From contig NZ_JNBQ01000025.1 in NCBI RefSeq assembly GCF_001019615.1, positions 1-55,681 of the forward strand: a DNA stretch of 55,681 bases, in the 5' to 3' direction. This document shows, piece after piece, positions 32,297-40,463 of the stretch; the stretch's first letter is position 1; the number at the start of each line of letters is the position of its first letter. The position numbers and the translations under genes are program-made. A model generated the notes under the pieces. The model worked only from the letters and a program-made list of their open reading frames with translations. It searched no databases and was not told where the DNA came from. This DNA is from Cellulosimicrobium funkei (GTDB taxonomy: Bacteria; Actinomycetota; Actinomycetes; Actinomycetales; Cellulomonadaceae).

Positions 32297-32491
32297 ATGG
32301 CGTCCGACCAGCAGCGATCCGCTGCAGACACCGCACCGACCGACGAGGCCAAGGCGAAGTTCCGGGAGGCGCTCGACCGGAAGAACGCGGCGCGCCACCG
32401 CACGGCGGACGGCGAGTCCAACACCGGGTCGGTGCACGGCTCCGAGACCGTCGGCCCCGTCCAGCGCACGTTCCGCCGCAAGTCCGGCTGA
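32297..32491 (+). CDS. DUF5302 family small protein
   Basis: A 64-residue, highly polar protein, probably disordered. It carries the actinobacterial DUF5302 pattern: EAKAKFREALDRKNAARHR, then GSETVGPVQRTFRRKSG at the C-terminus. Function unknown. ATG 32297 is chosen because GAGGAG sits 7 nt upstream; an in-frame GTG at 32231, 6 nt after a GAGGCT element, would add 22 non-conserved residues and may instead mark the transcription start. It ends before a strong terminator shared with the convergent flavin-barrel gene. Confidence 0.75.
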   Translation: MASDQQRSAADTAPTDEAKAKFREALDRKNAARHRTADGESNTGSVHGSETVGPVQRTFRRKSG

Positions 32492-32501
32492 CCTGCGTCC
32501 C

Positions 32502-32538
32502 GTCGTCCGGTCGTCCCGCAACGGGGCGGCCGGACGAC
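32502..32538. terminator. Bidirectional terminator between DUF5302 and the split-barrel gene
   Basis: A continuous 17-bp stem including two G-T pairs (32502-32518 with 32522-32538) and a CAA triloop, between convergent genes. Confidence 0.8.
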
Positions 32539-32550
32539 ACGTGTCCGGGG

Positions 32551-32970
32551 TCAGTCCTCCGACCGGGCGAAGCGCCGTCCCGTGAGCTCACGGGCCTCGA
32601 CCACGACCCACTCCTCGGTCGGCACGTCGACCGTGGGGACCAGCGGGTCCGCACCGTCCTGGACGGCGTCCACCTCGTGCTCGTTCCGGACCCGGTGGGC
32701 GGTCCCCCGGGCGACGACGCTCCACGCCCCGTCGTCGTCGACGTGGTCCCACTCGAGCGCGACGCGCTCGTTGGTCGCGAGGGTCGCGAGCTTGGTCCCC
32801 GGCACGGTGCGGAACGCGAGCGTGCGCTGGTGCGCCCGCACGGTGACGGGGTAGATGTCCGGCTCGCCCCGCACGCTCACGGCGAGGCGTGCGACGTGGG
32901 TCCCCTCCACGAGGTCCCACGACGCGTCGGCGTCGAGGATCTGCGGCCCGTCGTGCGTGTATCCGGTCAT
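32551..32970 (-). CDS. Pyridoxamine 5'-phosphate oxidase family (flavin split-barrel) protein
   Basis: A 139-residue protein with the FMN/F420-binding split-barrel pattern: GTHVARLAVSVRGEPDIYPVT, LAFRTVPGTKLATLATNERVALEWDHVDDDG and WSVVARGTAHRV. Such actinobacterial proteins bind FMN, F420 or haem and act as reductases or detoxifying enzymes; the substrate cannot be told here. CACGAT lies about 5 nt before the ATG, so it may be leaderless. It is convergent with DUF5302 and downstream of the serA terminators. Confidence 0.75.
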   Translation of the reverse strand: MTGYTHDGPQILDADASWDLVEGTHVARLAVSVRGEPDIYPVTVRAHQRTLAFRTVPGTKLATLATNERVALEWDHVDDDGAWSVVARGTAHRVRNEHEVDAVQDGADPLVPTVDVPTEEWVVVEARELTGRRFARSED

Positions 32971-33005
32971 GCCTCATCGTGGCACCGACGCGGACGCGGC
33001 GCTCA

Positions 33006-33064
33006 GCGGCGAAGGTCATGCCGCCCGAGGACCTTCGCCGCGTGCGCCGGGCGGCCGGCGCACG
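33006..33064 (-). terminator. Two tandem perfect hairpins after serA
   Basis: A 12-bp stem (33006-33017 with 33030-33041, 12-nt loop) abuts a 10-bp stem (33041-33050 with 33055-33064, loop GCGG). They share base 33041. The nearer stem begins 25 nt after the serA stop. Confidence 0.8.
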
Positions 33065-33088
33065 CGGCGAGATCGCTCGAGGTGGGTG

Positions 33089-34288
33089 TCAGTCCAGGAC
33101 GCGCAGGGCGATCGTCTGCTCCATCGCGGCCAGCGCGTCGATGACGGCGGGCTCGACGCGCGAGCCGACGTCGGTGACGACGTAGCCGATCTCGCCACGG
33201 GTGGCGAGCAGCTGGCCCTCGATGTTCGTGCCGTGCTCCGCGAGCGTCGCGTTGACGGCCGCGAGGACGCCCGGCGTGTTCCGGTGCAGGTGCGTGATGC
33301 GCGTGATCCCGGTGGTCTGCTCGAGCGCGAGGTTCGGCACGTTGACGCTGAGCGTCGTCGAGCCCGTCGTGAGGTAGTCGCGCAGCTTGGCCGACACGAA
33401 CTGGCCGATCGCCTCCTGCGCCTCCTCCGTCGAGCCGCCGATGTGGGGCGTGAGGATGACGTTCGGCAGGCCGCGCAGCTCGGAGTCGAAGCTGTCGCCC
33501 TTGCGCTTGGGCTCCTGCGGGAACACGTCGACGGCGGCGCCGGAGACGCGACCCTCGACGATCGCCTCGCGCAGCGCGCCGTAGTCCACGACGAACCCGC
33601 GCGAGAGGTTGAGGAAGATCGAGCCCTGGCGCATGCGGGCGAACTGCTTGGCGCCGAACAGTCCGGCGTTGCCCTGGCGGCCGTCGACGTGCAGCGTGAC
33701 GACGTCCGCCTGCTCGAGCAGCTCGTCGAGCGTGTCCATGCGGCGCGCGTTGCCGAGCGCGAGCTTCTCCGCCGTGTCGTAGAAGACCACGGACATGCCG
33801 AGGTTCTCGGCCACGACCGAGAGCTGGGTGCCGATGTTGCCGTAGCCCACGATGCCGAGCGTGCGGCCCCGGACCTCGTGCGCGCCCTCCGCCGACTTGT
33901 CCCAGCGGCCCTCGTGCAGCGCGCGGTCGCGCTCGGTGAGGCGGCGCGTGAGCGCGATGATCTCGGCGAGCGCGAGCTCGACCACGGAGCGCGTGTTCTG
34001 GAACGGGGCGTTGAACACGGCGACGCCCTGCGTCGCGGCGGAGCGCAGGTCGATCTGGTTCGTGCCGATGCAGAACGCGCCGAGCGCCACCAGGTCGGGG
34101 GCGTTCTCGAGCACGTTCGCGGTGACGTTCGTCTTGGACCGGATGCCGAGCAGGTGGACCCCGTCGAGGGCCTCGATCAGCTCGGACTCGTCGAGGGCGC
34201 CGGTGCGGACGGTGACGTCGATCCCCGCCGCCTCGAGGTTCGAGGCAGCGAGAGGGTGCAGGTTTTCAAGGAGGAGGGCGCGTAGCAC
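33089..34288 (-). CDS. serA: D-3-phosphoglycerate dehydrogenase with ACT domain
   Basis: First enzyme of serine synthesis: oxidises 3-phosphoglycerate to 3-phosphohydroxypyruvate. It is 399 residues, the shorter E. coli-like type (no intervening ASB domain). Seen: GCFCIGTNQ-like FCIGTNQIDLRSA, Rossmann GIVGYGNIGTQLSVVA, NLSRGFVVD, the catalytic PHIGGSTEEAQ histidine and a C-terminal ACT domain (THLHRNTPGVLAAVNATLAEHG ... ) for serine feedback. The GTG at 34288 gives the usual N-terminus LRALLLENLHP; an in-frame TTG at 34324 is a less likely start. It is followed by tandem terminators. Confidence 0.93.
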   Translation of the reverse strand: MLRALLLENLHPLAASNLEAAGIDVTVRTGALDESELIEALDGVHLLGIRSKTNVTANVLENAPDLVALGAFCIGTNQIDLRSAATQGVAVFNAPFQNTRSVVELALAEIIALTRRLTERDRALHEGRWDKSAEGAHEVRGRTLGIVGYGNIGTQLSVVAENLGMSVVFYDTAEKLALGNARRMDTLDELLEQADVVTLHVDGRQGNAGLFGAKQFARMRQGSIFLNLSRGFVVDYGALREAIVEGRVSGAAVDVFPQEPKRKGDSFDSELRGLPNVILTPHIGGSTEEAQEAIGQFVSAKLRDYLTTGSTTLSVNVPNLALEQTTGITRITHLHRNTPGVLAAVNATLAEHGTNIEGQLLATRGEIGYVVTDVGSRVEPAVIDALAAMEQTIALRVLD

Positions 34289-34384
34289 GATCCCATGGTG
34301 CGCCCGGTCCGCGGTCCGGACCAAACGGGTCTTGACCCTCGGGACGAGGTGAACGCCCGACCCGCGCGGCCCGGACCCGACGCC

Positions 34385-36679
34385 TCACGGGGCGACGCGG
34401 GCACCGCCGTCCGCGTCCGTGCTCACCCGCATGCTCACCCCGGCGCCCGCTCGCGTCTCGGCGCCCGGCGCGCTGCCGGCGACGCCCGCGGGGAGCGCGC
34501 GGGCGTGCACGACGACCAGGCGCTGGGTCGGGCGGGTCATGGCGACGTAGAGGTCCGACGCGCCGGACGGGCCGGTCGCGACGTCGGAGGGCTCCACGAG
34601 CACGACGGCGTCGAACTCCAGCCCCTTCACCTGCACCGGGTCGAGCACCGTGACCGGGGCGTCCGGACCGGCGTCCTCGAGGCCGAGAGCGACGCGCAGG
34701 TCCGCGACGGCCGGAGCGGCGGCGACGACGGCGACGCGCCCCGACTCCGCGGCGACGAACTCCGCGCGGGCGGCCTCGGCCTCGGCCCGGACCAGGGCGG
34801 CGAGGTCGGCGGGCGCCGCCTCGACGACGCGCAGCGCGTCCTCCACGTCGCGCGCGGACGTCAGCGGCGAGACCGGCAGCCCGGCGGCGAGGGCGGCGCG
34901 CCGTGCGGCGTCGGCCACGGTCGCCGGGGTGCGGTAGTTGACGGTCAGCTCCGCGAGGCGCCACGCGTCGCGGAACACCGGGTCGAGCATGCCCTTCCAC
35001 GAGCGCGCGCCCGCGAGCGACGACGTCTGCGCGACGTCGCCGACGACGGTGAACGAGCGCGTCGGGCACCGGCGCACGAGCATGCGCCACGCCATCGCCG
35101 AGAGCTCCTGCGCCTCGTCGACCACGACGTGCCCGTACGTCCACGTGCGGTCCTGCGCGGCGCGCTCGGCCGTCGTGAGGCGTGGGCCGCTCGCCGAGAA
35201 GCGCTCGGCCAGCACGTCCGCGCCGACGATCCCGCCGCCGGCGCCCGACGACTCGAGCACCTGACGTGCGTACTCCAGGTCCTGCGCGCGCTGCGCCGCC
35301 CGGGCGGCGGCCTCGGCCCGCTCCGCCTGGTCGTCCTCGCCGAGCAGCTCGGCGGCCTCGTCGAGGAGCGGGACGTCCGCCGGGGTCCACGGTGAGCCCT
35401 TCGGTCGCTCCAGCAGGCGGCGGTCGGCCGGCGAGAGCTCGGGCGCCGCCTCGGCGAGCCGGTGCGGCTTGGTCCAGAGGTCCTCGACGAGGCGCTCCGG
35501 CGTGAGGGGCAGCCACGCGAGGTTGAGCGCGACGCGTACGTCCCGATGGGAGCGCAGGTCCTCGAGGGCGAGCGCGCGGTCCTCGCCGACGAGCGGCTCG
35601 CCGAGCTGGCGGCCGTACTGGTCGACGAGCCGCGAGAGCATCTCGCGGACGAAGGTCACGCGCGCGAGGTTGTGCGGCTTGTGCGTGCGCCGGGCCTTGG
35701 CGATCGCGTCGCGGACGTCGCGGCGCCGGATCAGCAGGTCGTGGCCGTCCAGGCGCACCGGGACGTCCGCCGCGGGCACGCGCTCGCGCGCCCGCACCGC
35801 GCGTCGCACCGCCCGGGCCATGACGGCCCGGCCCTTGACGCGGGCGACGCGGGGGTCCTCCGCGCCGTCGGCGACGACGCCGGGGAGGAGGTCGGCGATC
35901 GTCGTGCTGACGACCCCCGTCTCGCCGAGCGACGGCAGCACCTGGTCGATGTAGCGCAGGAACGAGTGGCTCGGACCGACGAGAAGGACGCCCGAACGCT
36001 CCAGCACCCTCCGGTGCGCGTAGAGCAGGTACGCGGCGCGGTGCAGGGCGACGGCCGTCTTGCCCGTGCCCGGGCCGCCCTGCACGACGAGCGCCCCCGC
36101 CAGCGCGGACCGGATGATCGTGTCCTGCTCGGACTGGATCGTCGCGACGATGTCGCCCATGCGGCCGGTGCGGCCCGCCGCCATCGCGGCGAGGAGCGCG
36201 CCCTCGCCCGAGAGCGTCGTCCCGGTCACGGCCTCGGGCGCGTCCAGGTCCAGGAGCTCGTCCTCCAGACCCGTCACGTCCCGCCCGCGCGTCACCAGGT
36301 GCCGCCGCCGGACGACGCCGTCGGGGTGGGCCGCCGTCGCACGGTAGAACGACTGCGCCGCGGGCGCGCGCCAGTCGGTGAGGAGGCTCGTGTGCTCGGC
36401 GTCGGTCAGGCCGATGCGCCCGACGTAGCGGCGCGTGCCGTCGTCGAGGTCGAGCCGGCCGAACGCGAGCCGGTCCTCGACGGCGTCGAGCTGCGCGACG
36501 CGGTCCTCGTACAGCGTCGCGAACGCGTCGCGCTCGCTCCGGTTCTGCGGCGAGCCGGACGGTCCGGACCGACGGACGCCGTCGAGCCGCGCGCGGGCGG
36601 CGGCACGCAGCTCGTCGAGGCGCGCGTAGAGGGTGTCCACGACCTCCTGCTCGAGCCTGAGCTCGTCGTTGCGTCCCAC
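34385..36679 (-). CDS. UvrD-like helicase of the HelD/HelR RNA-polymerase-recycling type
   Basis: A 764-residue superfamily 1 ATPase with the architecture of HelD/HelR, which pull stalled RNA polymerase off DNA; some actinobacterial HelR also confer rifamycin tolerance. N-terminal helical arm LRLEQEVVDTLYARLDEL, the family stretch GRIGLTDAEHTSLLTDWRAP, Walker A GGPGTGKTAVALHRAAYLLY, VVVDEAQELS, GDVAQTSSLAG and motif VI DLYVAMTRPTQRLVVV are seen. Start GTG 36679 follows GAAGGGA; a classical -10 CATAAT lies upstream. HelD/R rather than a DNA-repair UvrD is judged from the DWRAP segment and size; drug tolerance is only inference. Confidence 0.85.
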   Translation of the reverse strand: MGRNDELRLEQEVVDTLYARLDELRAAARARLDGVRRSGPSGSPQNRSERDAFATLYEDRVAQLDAVEDRLAFGRLDLDDGTRRYVGRIGLTDAEHTSLLTDWRAPAAQSFYRATAAHPDGVVRRRHLVTRGRDVTGLEDELLDLDAPEAVTGTTLSGEGALLAAMAAGRTGRMGDIVATIQSEQDTIIRSALAGALVVQGGPGTGKTAVALHRAAYLLYAHRRVLERSGVLLVGPSHSFLRYIDQVLPSLGETGVVSTTIADLLPGVVADGAEDPRVARVKGRAVMARAVRRAVRARERVPAADVPVRLDGHDLLIRRRDVRDAIAKARRTHKPHNLARVTFVREMLSRLVDQYGRQLGEPLVGEDRALALEDLRSHRDVRVALNLAWLPLTPERLVEDLWTKPHRLAEAAPELSPADRRLLERPKGSPWTPADVPLLDEAAELLGEDDQAERAEAAARAAQRAQDLEYARQVLESSGAGGGIVGADVLAERFSASGPRLTTAERAAQDRTWTYGHVVVDEAQELSAMAWRMLVRRCPTRSFTVVGDVAQTSSLAGARSWKGMLDPVFRDAWRLAELTVNYRTPATVADAARRAALAAGLPVSPLTSARDVEDALRVVEAAPADLAALVRAEAEAARAEFVAAESGRVAVVAAAPAVADLRVALGLEDAGPDAPVTVLDPVQVKGLEFDAVVLVEPSDVATGPSGASDLYVAMTRPTQRLVVVHARALPAGVAGSAPGAETRAGAGVSMRVSTDADGGARVAP

Positions 36680-36738
36680 GCTGTCCCTTCCCTCGGCCGG
36701 GCGTCGCGCCCGAGCGCACGCCCGTGACACGGCCGTCC

Positions 36739-36744
36739 ATTATG
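36739..36744 (-). promoter_or_regulatory. -10 element of the HelR-type gene
   Basis: Minus strand CATAAT, 5 of 6 bases of TATAAT, placing the start near 36732 with a leader of about 50 nt. Confidence 0.55.
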
Positions 36745-36820
36745 GCCCACGGGCGCCCGGCCACGGACCGGTCCTCGGCGCGTCCCGCACCCGTGACCGG
36801 GCCCGACGCGCGGCTGACGC

Positions 36821-36826
36821 TAGGAT
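36821..36826 (+). promoter_or_regulatory. Putative -10 of the two-component operon
   Basis: TAGGAT, 8 nt before the ATG of a 9-codon leader frame (36835). Confidence 0.5.
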
Positions 36827-36834
36827 CGTGGGCC

Positions 36835-36864
36835 ATGGCGACCAGAGGGGAGCGGGCGTCGTGA
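36835..36864 (+). CDS. Possible 9-residue leader peptide ahead of the response regulator
   Basis: ATG to TGA encodes MATRGERAS. It begins 8 nt after a TAGGAT element, contains the GAGGGGAG ribosome site of the next gene, and its TGA overlaps that gene's GTG (GTGA). The arrangement would let translation of the short frame feed the real start. It may be chance. Confidence 0.3.
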   Translation: MATRGERAS

Positions 36865-38189
36865 CCGGGACCGACCGTCAGGTCCCCGCGCGACCCTCTG
36901 CGCGGGGCGACGAGGCCGGCGCGCGTGACCAGGTGCTGTCCGAGCGCGCGGTCCTCGCCCCCACGGACGAGCTGCGCATCCTCCTCGTCGAGGACGACGA
37001 CGGGGACGCGATCCTCGTCGAGGAGCTGCTGTCGGACGGCGACCTCACGGTCGAGCTCCATCGCGCGACGACGCTCGACGCCGCGCTCGAGATGCTCGCC
37101 TCCCGGCCCGTCGACTGCGTCCTGCTGGACCTCGGGCTGCCCGACTCCGTCGGGCTGTCGGCGGTCGAGCGGGTGCGGACCGGCACCCACCCGCCGGCCC
37201 TGGTGGTCCTCACCGGGCACTCGGGCATCGACCTCGGCGTCCAGGCCGTCGCGGCCGGCGCCGACGACTACCTGGTGAAGGGGGAGGTCGACGGCGACCT
37301 CCTGGGCCGGTCGGTGCGCTACGCCGTGCAGCGGCGCATGTCCGTCGAGCAGCAGCGCGCGCTGTACCGCAGCGAGGTACGGGCGGCCGAGACCGCTCGG
37401 CTGGAGCGCGCGCTCCTGCCCACGCCGCTCGTCCAGGACGACCGGCTCGACGTCATGGTGGGCTACGTCCCCGGCGGCAACGGTCTCCTGGGCGGTGACT
37501 TCTTCGATGCGGTCGAGCGCCCGGACGGGACGGTGCTGTGCGTCATCGGCGACGTCGCGGGCCACGGTCCGGACGAGGCGGCGCTGGGCGCGACGCTGCG
37601 CACGGCCTGGCGCACCATCGTCCTCTCCGACACCCGGCCGGAGGGCATCCTTCCCCTCCTGGAGCGCGTCCTCGTGCCCGAGCGCGCCCGTCCCGAGGTC
37701 TTCGTCACCCTCTGCCAGGTCGTCGTCTCCGCAGACCGCCGGCGTGCGGAGGTCTACCTCGCGGGGCACCTCGCACCGCTCCTGCTGCGCGACACCGCGA
37801 CCGAGATCACGCCCACGGCCCGCGGCCGCGCTCTCGGGATCCCCGTCCAGGGAGGGTGGACGTCGCAGTCCGTCGACCTCGGGGAGCGCTGGGCGCTCAT
37901 GCTCTACACGGACGGGCTCGTCGAGGCGACGGTCGCGGGCTCGGGGGTCCCGGCGGGACGGGCCCGGCCCGAGCGCGTCGGCGTCGACGGCCTGCGCCGC
38001 GCCGTCGACAGGGCTCTCGAACTGGGGGTCGAGGGGGTCGTGGAGCGCGTCTTCCGCCGCGTGCGCGACCTGCACGGCGGCCCGCTGGCGGACGACGCCG
38101 CGCTCCTCGTGCTCGGCTGGGGCGGGGACGAGGGCACCCCCGGCGAGCGCACGGCGACCCTCGCGGACTCGGACGAGTGGGCCCGGTGA
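36861..38189 (+). CDS. Response regulator with PP2C-type SpoIIE phosphatase output
   Basis: A 442-residue protein. Residues 37-155 form a receiver domain: acidic pocket EDDDGD (44-49), phosphoacceptor Asp90 in LLDLGLP, VVLTGHSG and Lys in DDYLVKG. A helical linker leads to a SpoIIE-type Ser/Thr phosphatase: ALLPTPLV, GLLGGDFFDAV, CVIGDVAGHGPDEA, LYTDGLVEA and DDAALLVLG, the usual metal-site motifs. Such proteins dephosphorylate anti-sigma-factor antagonists; no antagonist or anti-sigma gene is adjacent. GTG start with GAGGGGAG; it overlaps the kinase gene by GTGA. Confidence 0.9.
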   Translation: MTGTDRQVPARPSARGDEAGARDQVLSERAVLAPTDELRILLVEDDDGDAILVEELLSDGDLTVELHRATTLDAALEMLASRPVDCVLLDLGLPDSVGLSAVERVRTGTHPPALVVLTGHSGIDLGVQAVAAGADDYLVKGEVDGDLLGRSVRYAVQRRMSVEQQRALYRSEVRAAETARLERALLPTPLVQDDRLDVMVGYVPGGNGLLGGDFFDAVERPDGTVLCVIGDVAGHGPDEAALGATLRTAWRTIVLSDTRPEGILPLLERVLVPERARPEVFVTLCQVVVSADRRRAEVYLAGHLAPLLLRDTATEITPTARGRALGIPVQGGWTSQSVDLGERWALMLYTDGLVEATVAGSGVPAGRARPERVGVDGLRRAVDRALELGVEGVVERVFRRVRDLHGGPLADDAALLVLGWGGDEGTPGERTATLADSDEWAR

Positions 38190-39823
38190 CGCCGGCGGTG
38201 AGCGAGACGACCGGTACGCCGCACTCCAGGCGGCGGCGCGCCCCCACCCTGCGCCGCCGGCTCGGGTGGGCGCTCGTCGTCGCGGGCGTGATCCTGCTCG
38301 GCGTGCTCGCGACGTCGGCCATCGCCCTCTCGCGCGTGCTGACCACCCAGGGCGAGGTCACCGGGCCGTTCTTCGACGCGGTGACCGAGGCGGACGCCGC
38401 GTACGTGGGCCTGCTCGACGCCGAGGTGGCGGTGCGCGCGTACGTCGCGACCGGGGACGACACGGCGCTCGAGGCCTACACCCGGGCGGTCGGGACGGAC
38501 GCCGAGGGCGTCGTCCCCGACCCCGCGCTCGTGGACCTGCTCGGGCTGGACGAGGAGCAGGCGGCGACGCTCGCGCAGGCCGACGCGTCGGTGCGCGCCT
38601 GGGTCACCGACTACGCCGAGCGCGCGATCGCGACCACCGAGGACGACGGCCCGGGGCGGGTGCGCGCCGTGGACCAGGCGCACGGGGCCGAGCTGTTCGC
38701 CGACGCGCGGGCCGACACCGCGCGCTACGTCGACGCGATCCGCGCCGAGCGCCTCGAGCGGCTCGACACGCTCGACCGCTGGAGCAGGGCCCTCTTCGGC
38801 AGCGTCCTCGTCCTCGTGGGCTCGGCGCTCGCGGTCGGGATCATCCTCTGGGTGTGCCTCAAGCGCTGGGTCACCGAACCGATGGCCGAGCTCGCGCACC
38901 GCGTGCGGCTCGTGAGCTCCGGGAGCCTCGACGAACCGGTCGTGACCTCCGGCCCGGCGGAGATCGCGGACCTCGCCCAGGACGTCGAGCACATGCGCGT
39001 CGAGCTCGTCAACCAGGTCGCCGAGATCAAGGCGTCGCACGAGGACGCGGCCCGCTCGCACGAGCTCCTCGCGGAGCAGGCACGTGAGCTCGAACGGTCC
39101 AACCGCGACCTCGAGCAGTTCGCCTACGTCGCGTCCCACGACCTCCAGGAGCCGCTGCGCAAGGTCGCGAGCTTCACGCAGCTCCTCAAGAAGCGGTACG
39201 GCGGCGAGCTCGACGACCGCGCGGACCAGTACATCGACTTCGCGGTCGACGGCGCCAAGCGCATGCAGCGGCTCATCCAGGACCTGCTCGGCTTCTCGCG
39301 GGTCGGCCGGACGGGCAACGAGCGCGTGGACGTGGACCTCGAGCGGGAGCTCGAGGGCGTGCTCGAGGACCTGTCCGAGAAGATCACGGAGACCGGGGCG
39401 AGCATCACGCACGACCCGCTGCCCGTCGTCGTCGGCGAGCGGGCGCTCCTGCACCAGCTCCTGGCGAACCTCCTCGGCAACGCGCTGAAGTTCCGCGACC
39501 CCGAGCGGGCGCCCGCCGTGCACGTGGGCGTGCTCGCACGGGACACGCACTGGGAGATCTCGGTCGAGGACAACGGGATCGGGATCGACCCGCAGTACGC
39601 CGAGCGCGTGTTCGTCATCTTCCAGCGGCTGCACGCGAAGGACGTGTACGAGGGCACCGGCATCGGCCTCGCGCTGTGCAAGCGCATCGTCGAGTACCAC
39701 GGCGGCCGGATCTGGATCGAGCCGCGCGACGGCGGGACGACGATCCGCTTCACGCTCGCCCACGCGTACGTGCACGCGCAGGTCGGCTACGCTCGCTCCG
39801 ACCACGACGGCGCGGAGCAGTGA
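38186..39823 (+). CDS. Membrane sensor histidine kinase with CHASE3-like sensor and HAMP
   Basis: A 545-residue kinase. Order: polar N-terminus; TM1 near 24-46 (LGWALVVAGVILLGVL); an extracytoplasmic helical region of about 155 residues resembling CHASE3; TM2 (LFGSVLVLVGSALAVGIILWV); HAMP; coiled coil; HisKA with His318 in YVASHDLQEPLRKV; and HATPase with NLLGNALKF, DNGIGI and GTGIGLALCKRIVEYHGG. The ASHDLQEPL box is that of bacteriophytochrome-type kinases. It is encoded between two response regulators, likely both its partners. The start overlaps the upstream stop; GTG 38198 is an alternative. Confidence 0.92.
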   Translation: MTPAVSETTGTPHSRRRRAPTLRRRLGWALVVAGVILLGVLATSAIALSRVLTTQGEVTGPFFDAVTEADAAYVGLLDAEVAVRAYVATGDDTALEAYTRAVGTDAEGVVPDPALVDLLGLDEEQAATLAQADASVRAWVTDYAERAIATTEDDGPGRVRAVDQAHGAELFADARADTARYVDAIRAERLERLDTLDRWSRALFGSVLVLVGSALAVGIILWVCLKRWVTEPMAELAHRVRLVSSGSLDEPVVTSGPAEIADLAQDVEHMRVELVNQVAEIKASHEDAARSHELLAEQARELERSNRDLEQFAYVASHDLQEPLRKVASFTQLLKKRYGGELDDRADQYIDFAVDGAKRMQRLIQDLLGFSRVGRTGNERVDVDLERELEGVLEDLSEKITETGASITHDPLPVVVGERALLHQLLANLLGNALKFRDPERAPAVHVGVLARDTHWEISVEDNGIGIDPQYAERVFVIFQRLHAKDVYEGTGIGLALCKRIVEYHGGRIWIEPRDGGTTIRFTLAHAYVHAQVGYARSDHDGAEQ

Positions 39824-39874
39824 TCCCCGAGTGATCCCTGCCCGCGCACGCCACGACGACGAGGAGAGCCCCGC

Positions 39875-40315
39875 ATGAGCCACGGCAGCAAGCCGATCGA
39901 CGTCCTCCTGGTGGAGGACGACCCCGGCGACGTGCTCATGACGCGCGAGGCGTTCGAGGACCACAAGGTCACCAACCGCCTCTCGGTGGTCTCCGACGGT
40001 GTGAGCGCGCTGCAGTTCCTGCGCAAGGAGGGCGAGCACGAGGGCGCGCCGACGCCGGACCTGATCCTGCTCGACCTCAACCTGCCGCGTATGGACGGGC
40101 GCGAGGTCCTCGCCGAGCTCAAGGCGGACGAGGCGCTGCGCAAGATCCCGGTCGTCGTGCTGACGACGTCGGAGGCCGAGGAGGACGTCGTGCGCAGCTA
40201 CTCGTTGCACGCCAACGCGTACGTCACCAAGCCGGTCGACTTCGACCGCTTCATCGACGTGGTGCGCCAGATCGACGACTTCTTCGTCTCCGTGGTGCGG
40301 CTGCCCGGTCGCTGA
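39875..40315 (+). CDS. Single-domain response regulator (Rcp1-like)
   Basis: A 146-residue stand-alone receiver. Acid pocket EDDPGD (14-19), phosphoacceptor Asp67 in [24 protein letters not shown] and Lys in YVTKPVD. There is no DNA-binding output, so it probably acts as a phosphotransfer or protein-interaction switch, as Rcp1 does for Cph1 kinases. GAGGAGAG precedes the ATG. It is the third gene of the RR-phosphatase/kinase/RR unit and is followed by a hairpin. Confidence 0.93.
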   Translation: MSHGSKPIDVLLVEDDPGDVLMTREAFEDHKVTNRLSVVSDGVSALQFLRKEGEHEGAPTPDLILLDLNLPRMDGREVLAELKADEALRKIPVVVLTTSEAEEDVVRSYSLHANAYVTKPVDFDRFIDVVRQIDDFFVSVVRLPGR

Positions 40316-40336
40316 GCCGGCGCGTGCCGCTCCGGG

Positions 40337-40361
40337 GACCCGCCGGGTACCCGAGCGGGTC
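40337..40361 (+). terminator. Hairpin after the two-component operon
   Basis: GACCCGC (40337-40343) pairs with GCGGGTC (40355-40361), with a further GG-CC pair inside the loop. Confidence 0.5.
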
Positions 40362-40463
40362 TGGCCGCGTCGGGAAGAACCGCGGGACGAGCCGTGTTGT
40401 CCTCGTCAGGCCCGTCGCGCGCCGTCGGCAGCGCACGGGCGAAGGACGTCACGAGGAGGATGC

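Noticed and set aside
34266-38075. Very long minus-strand frame spanning the helicase, the two-component genes and a promoter gap
   Set aside because: It overlaps well-supported genes in other frames and has no domain pattern; a by-product of high GC content.
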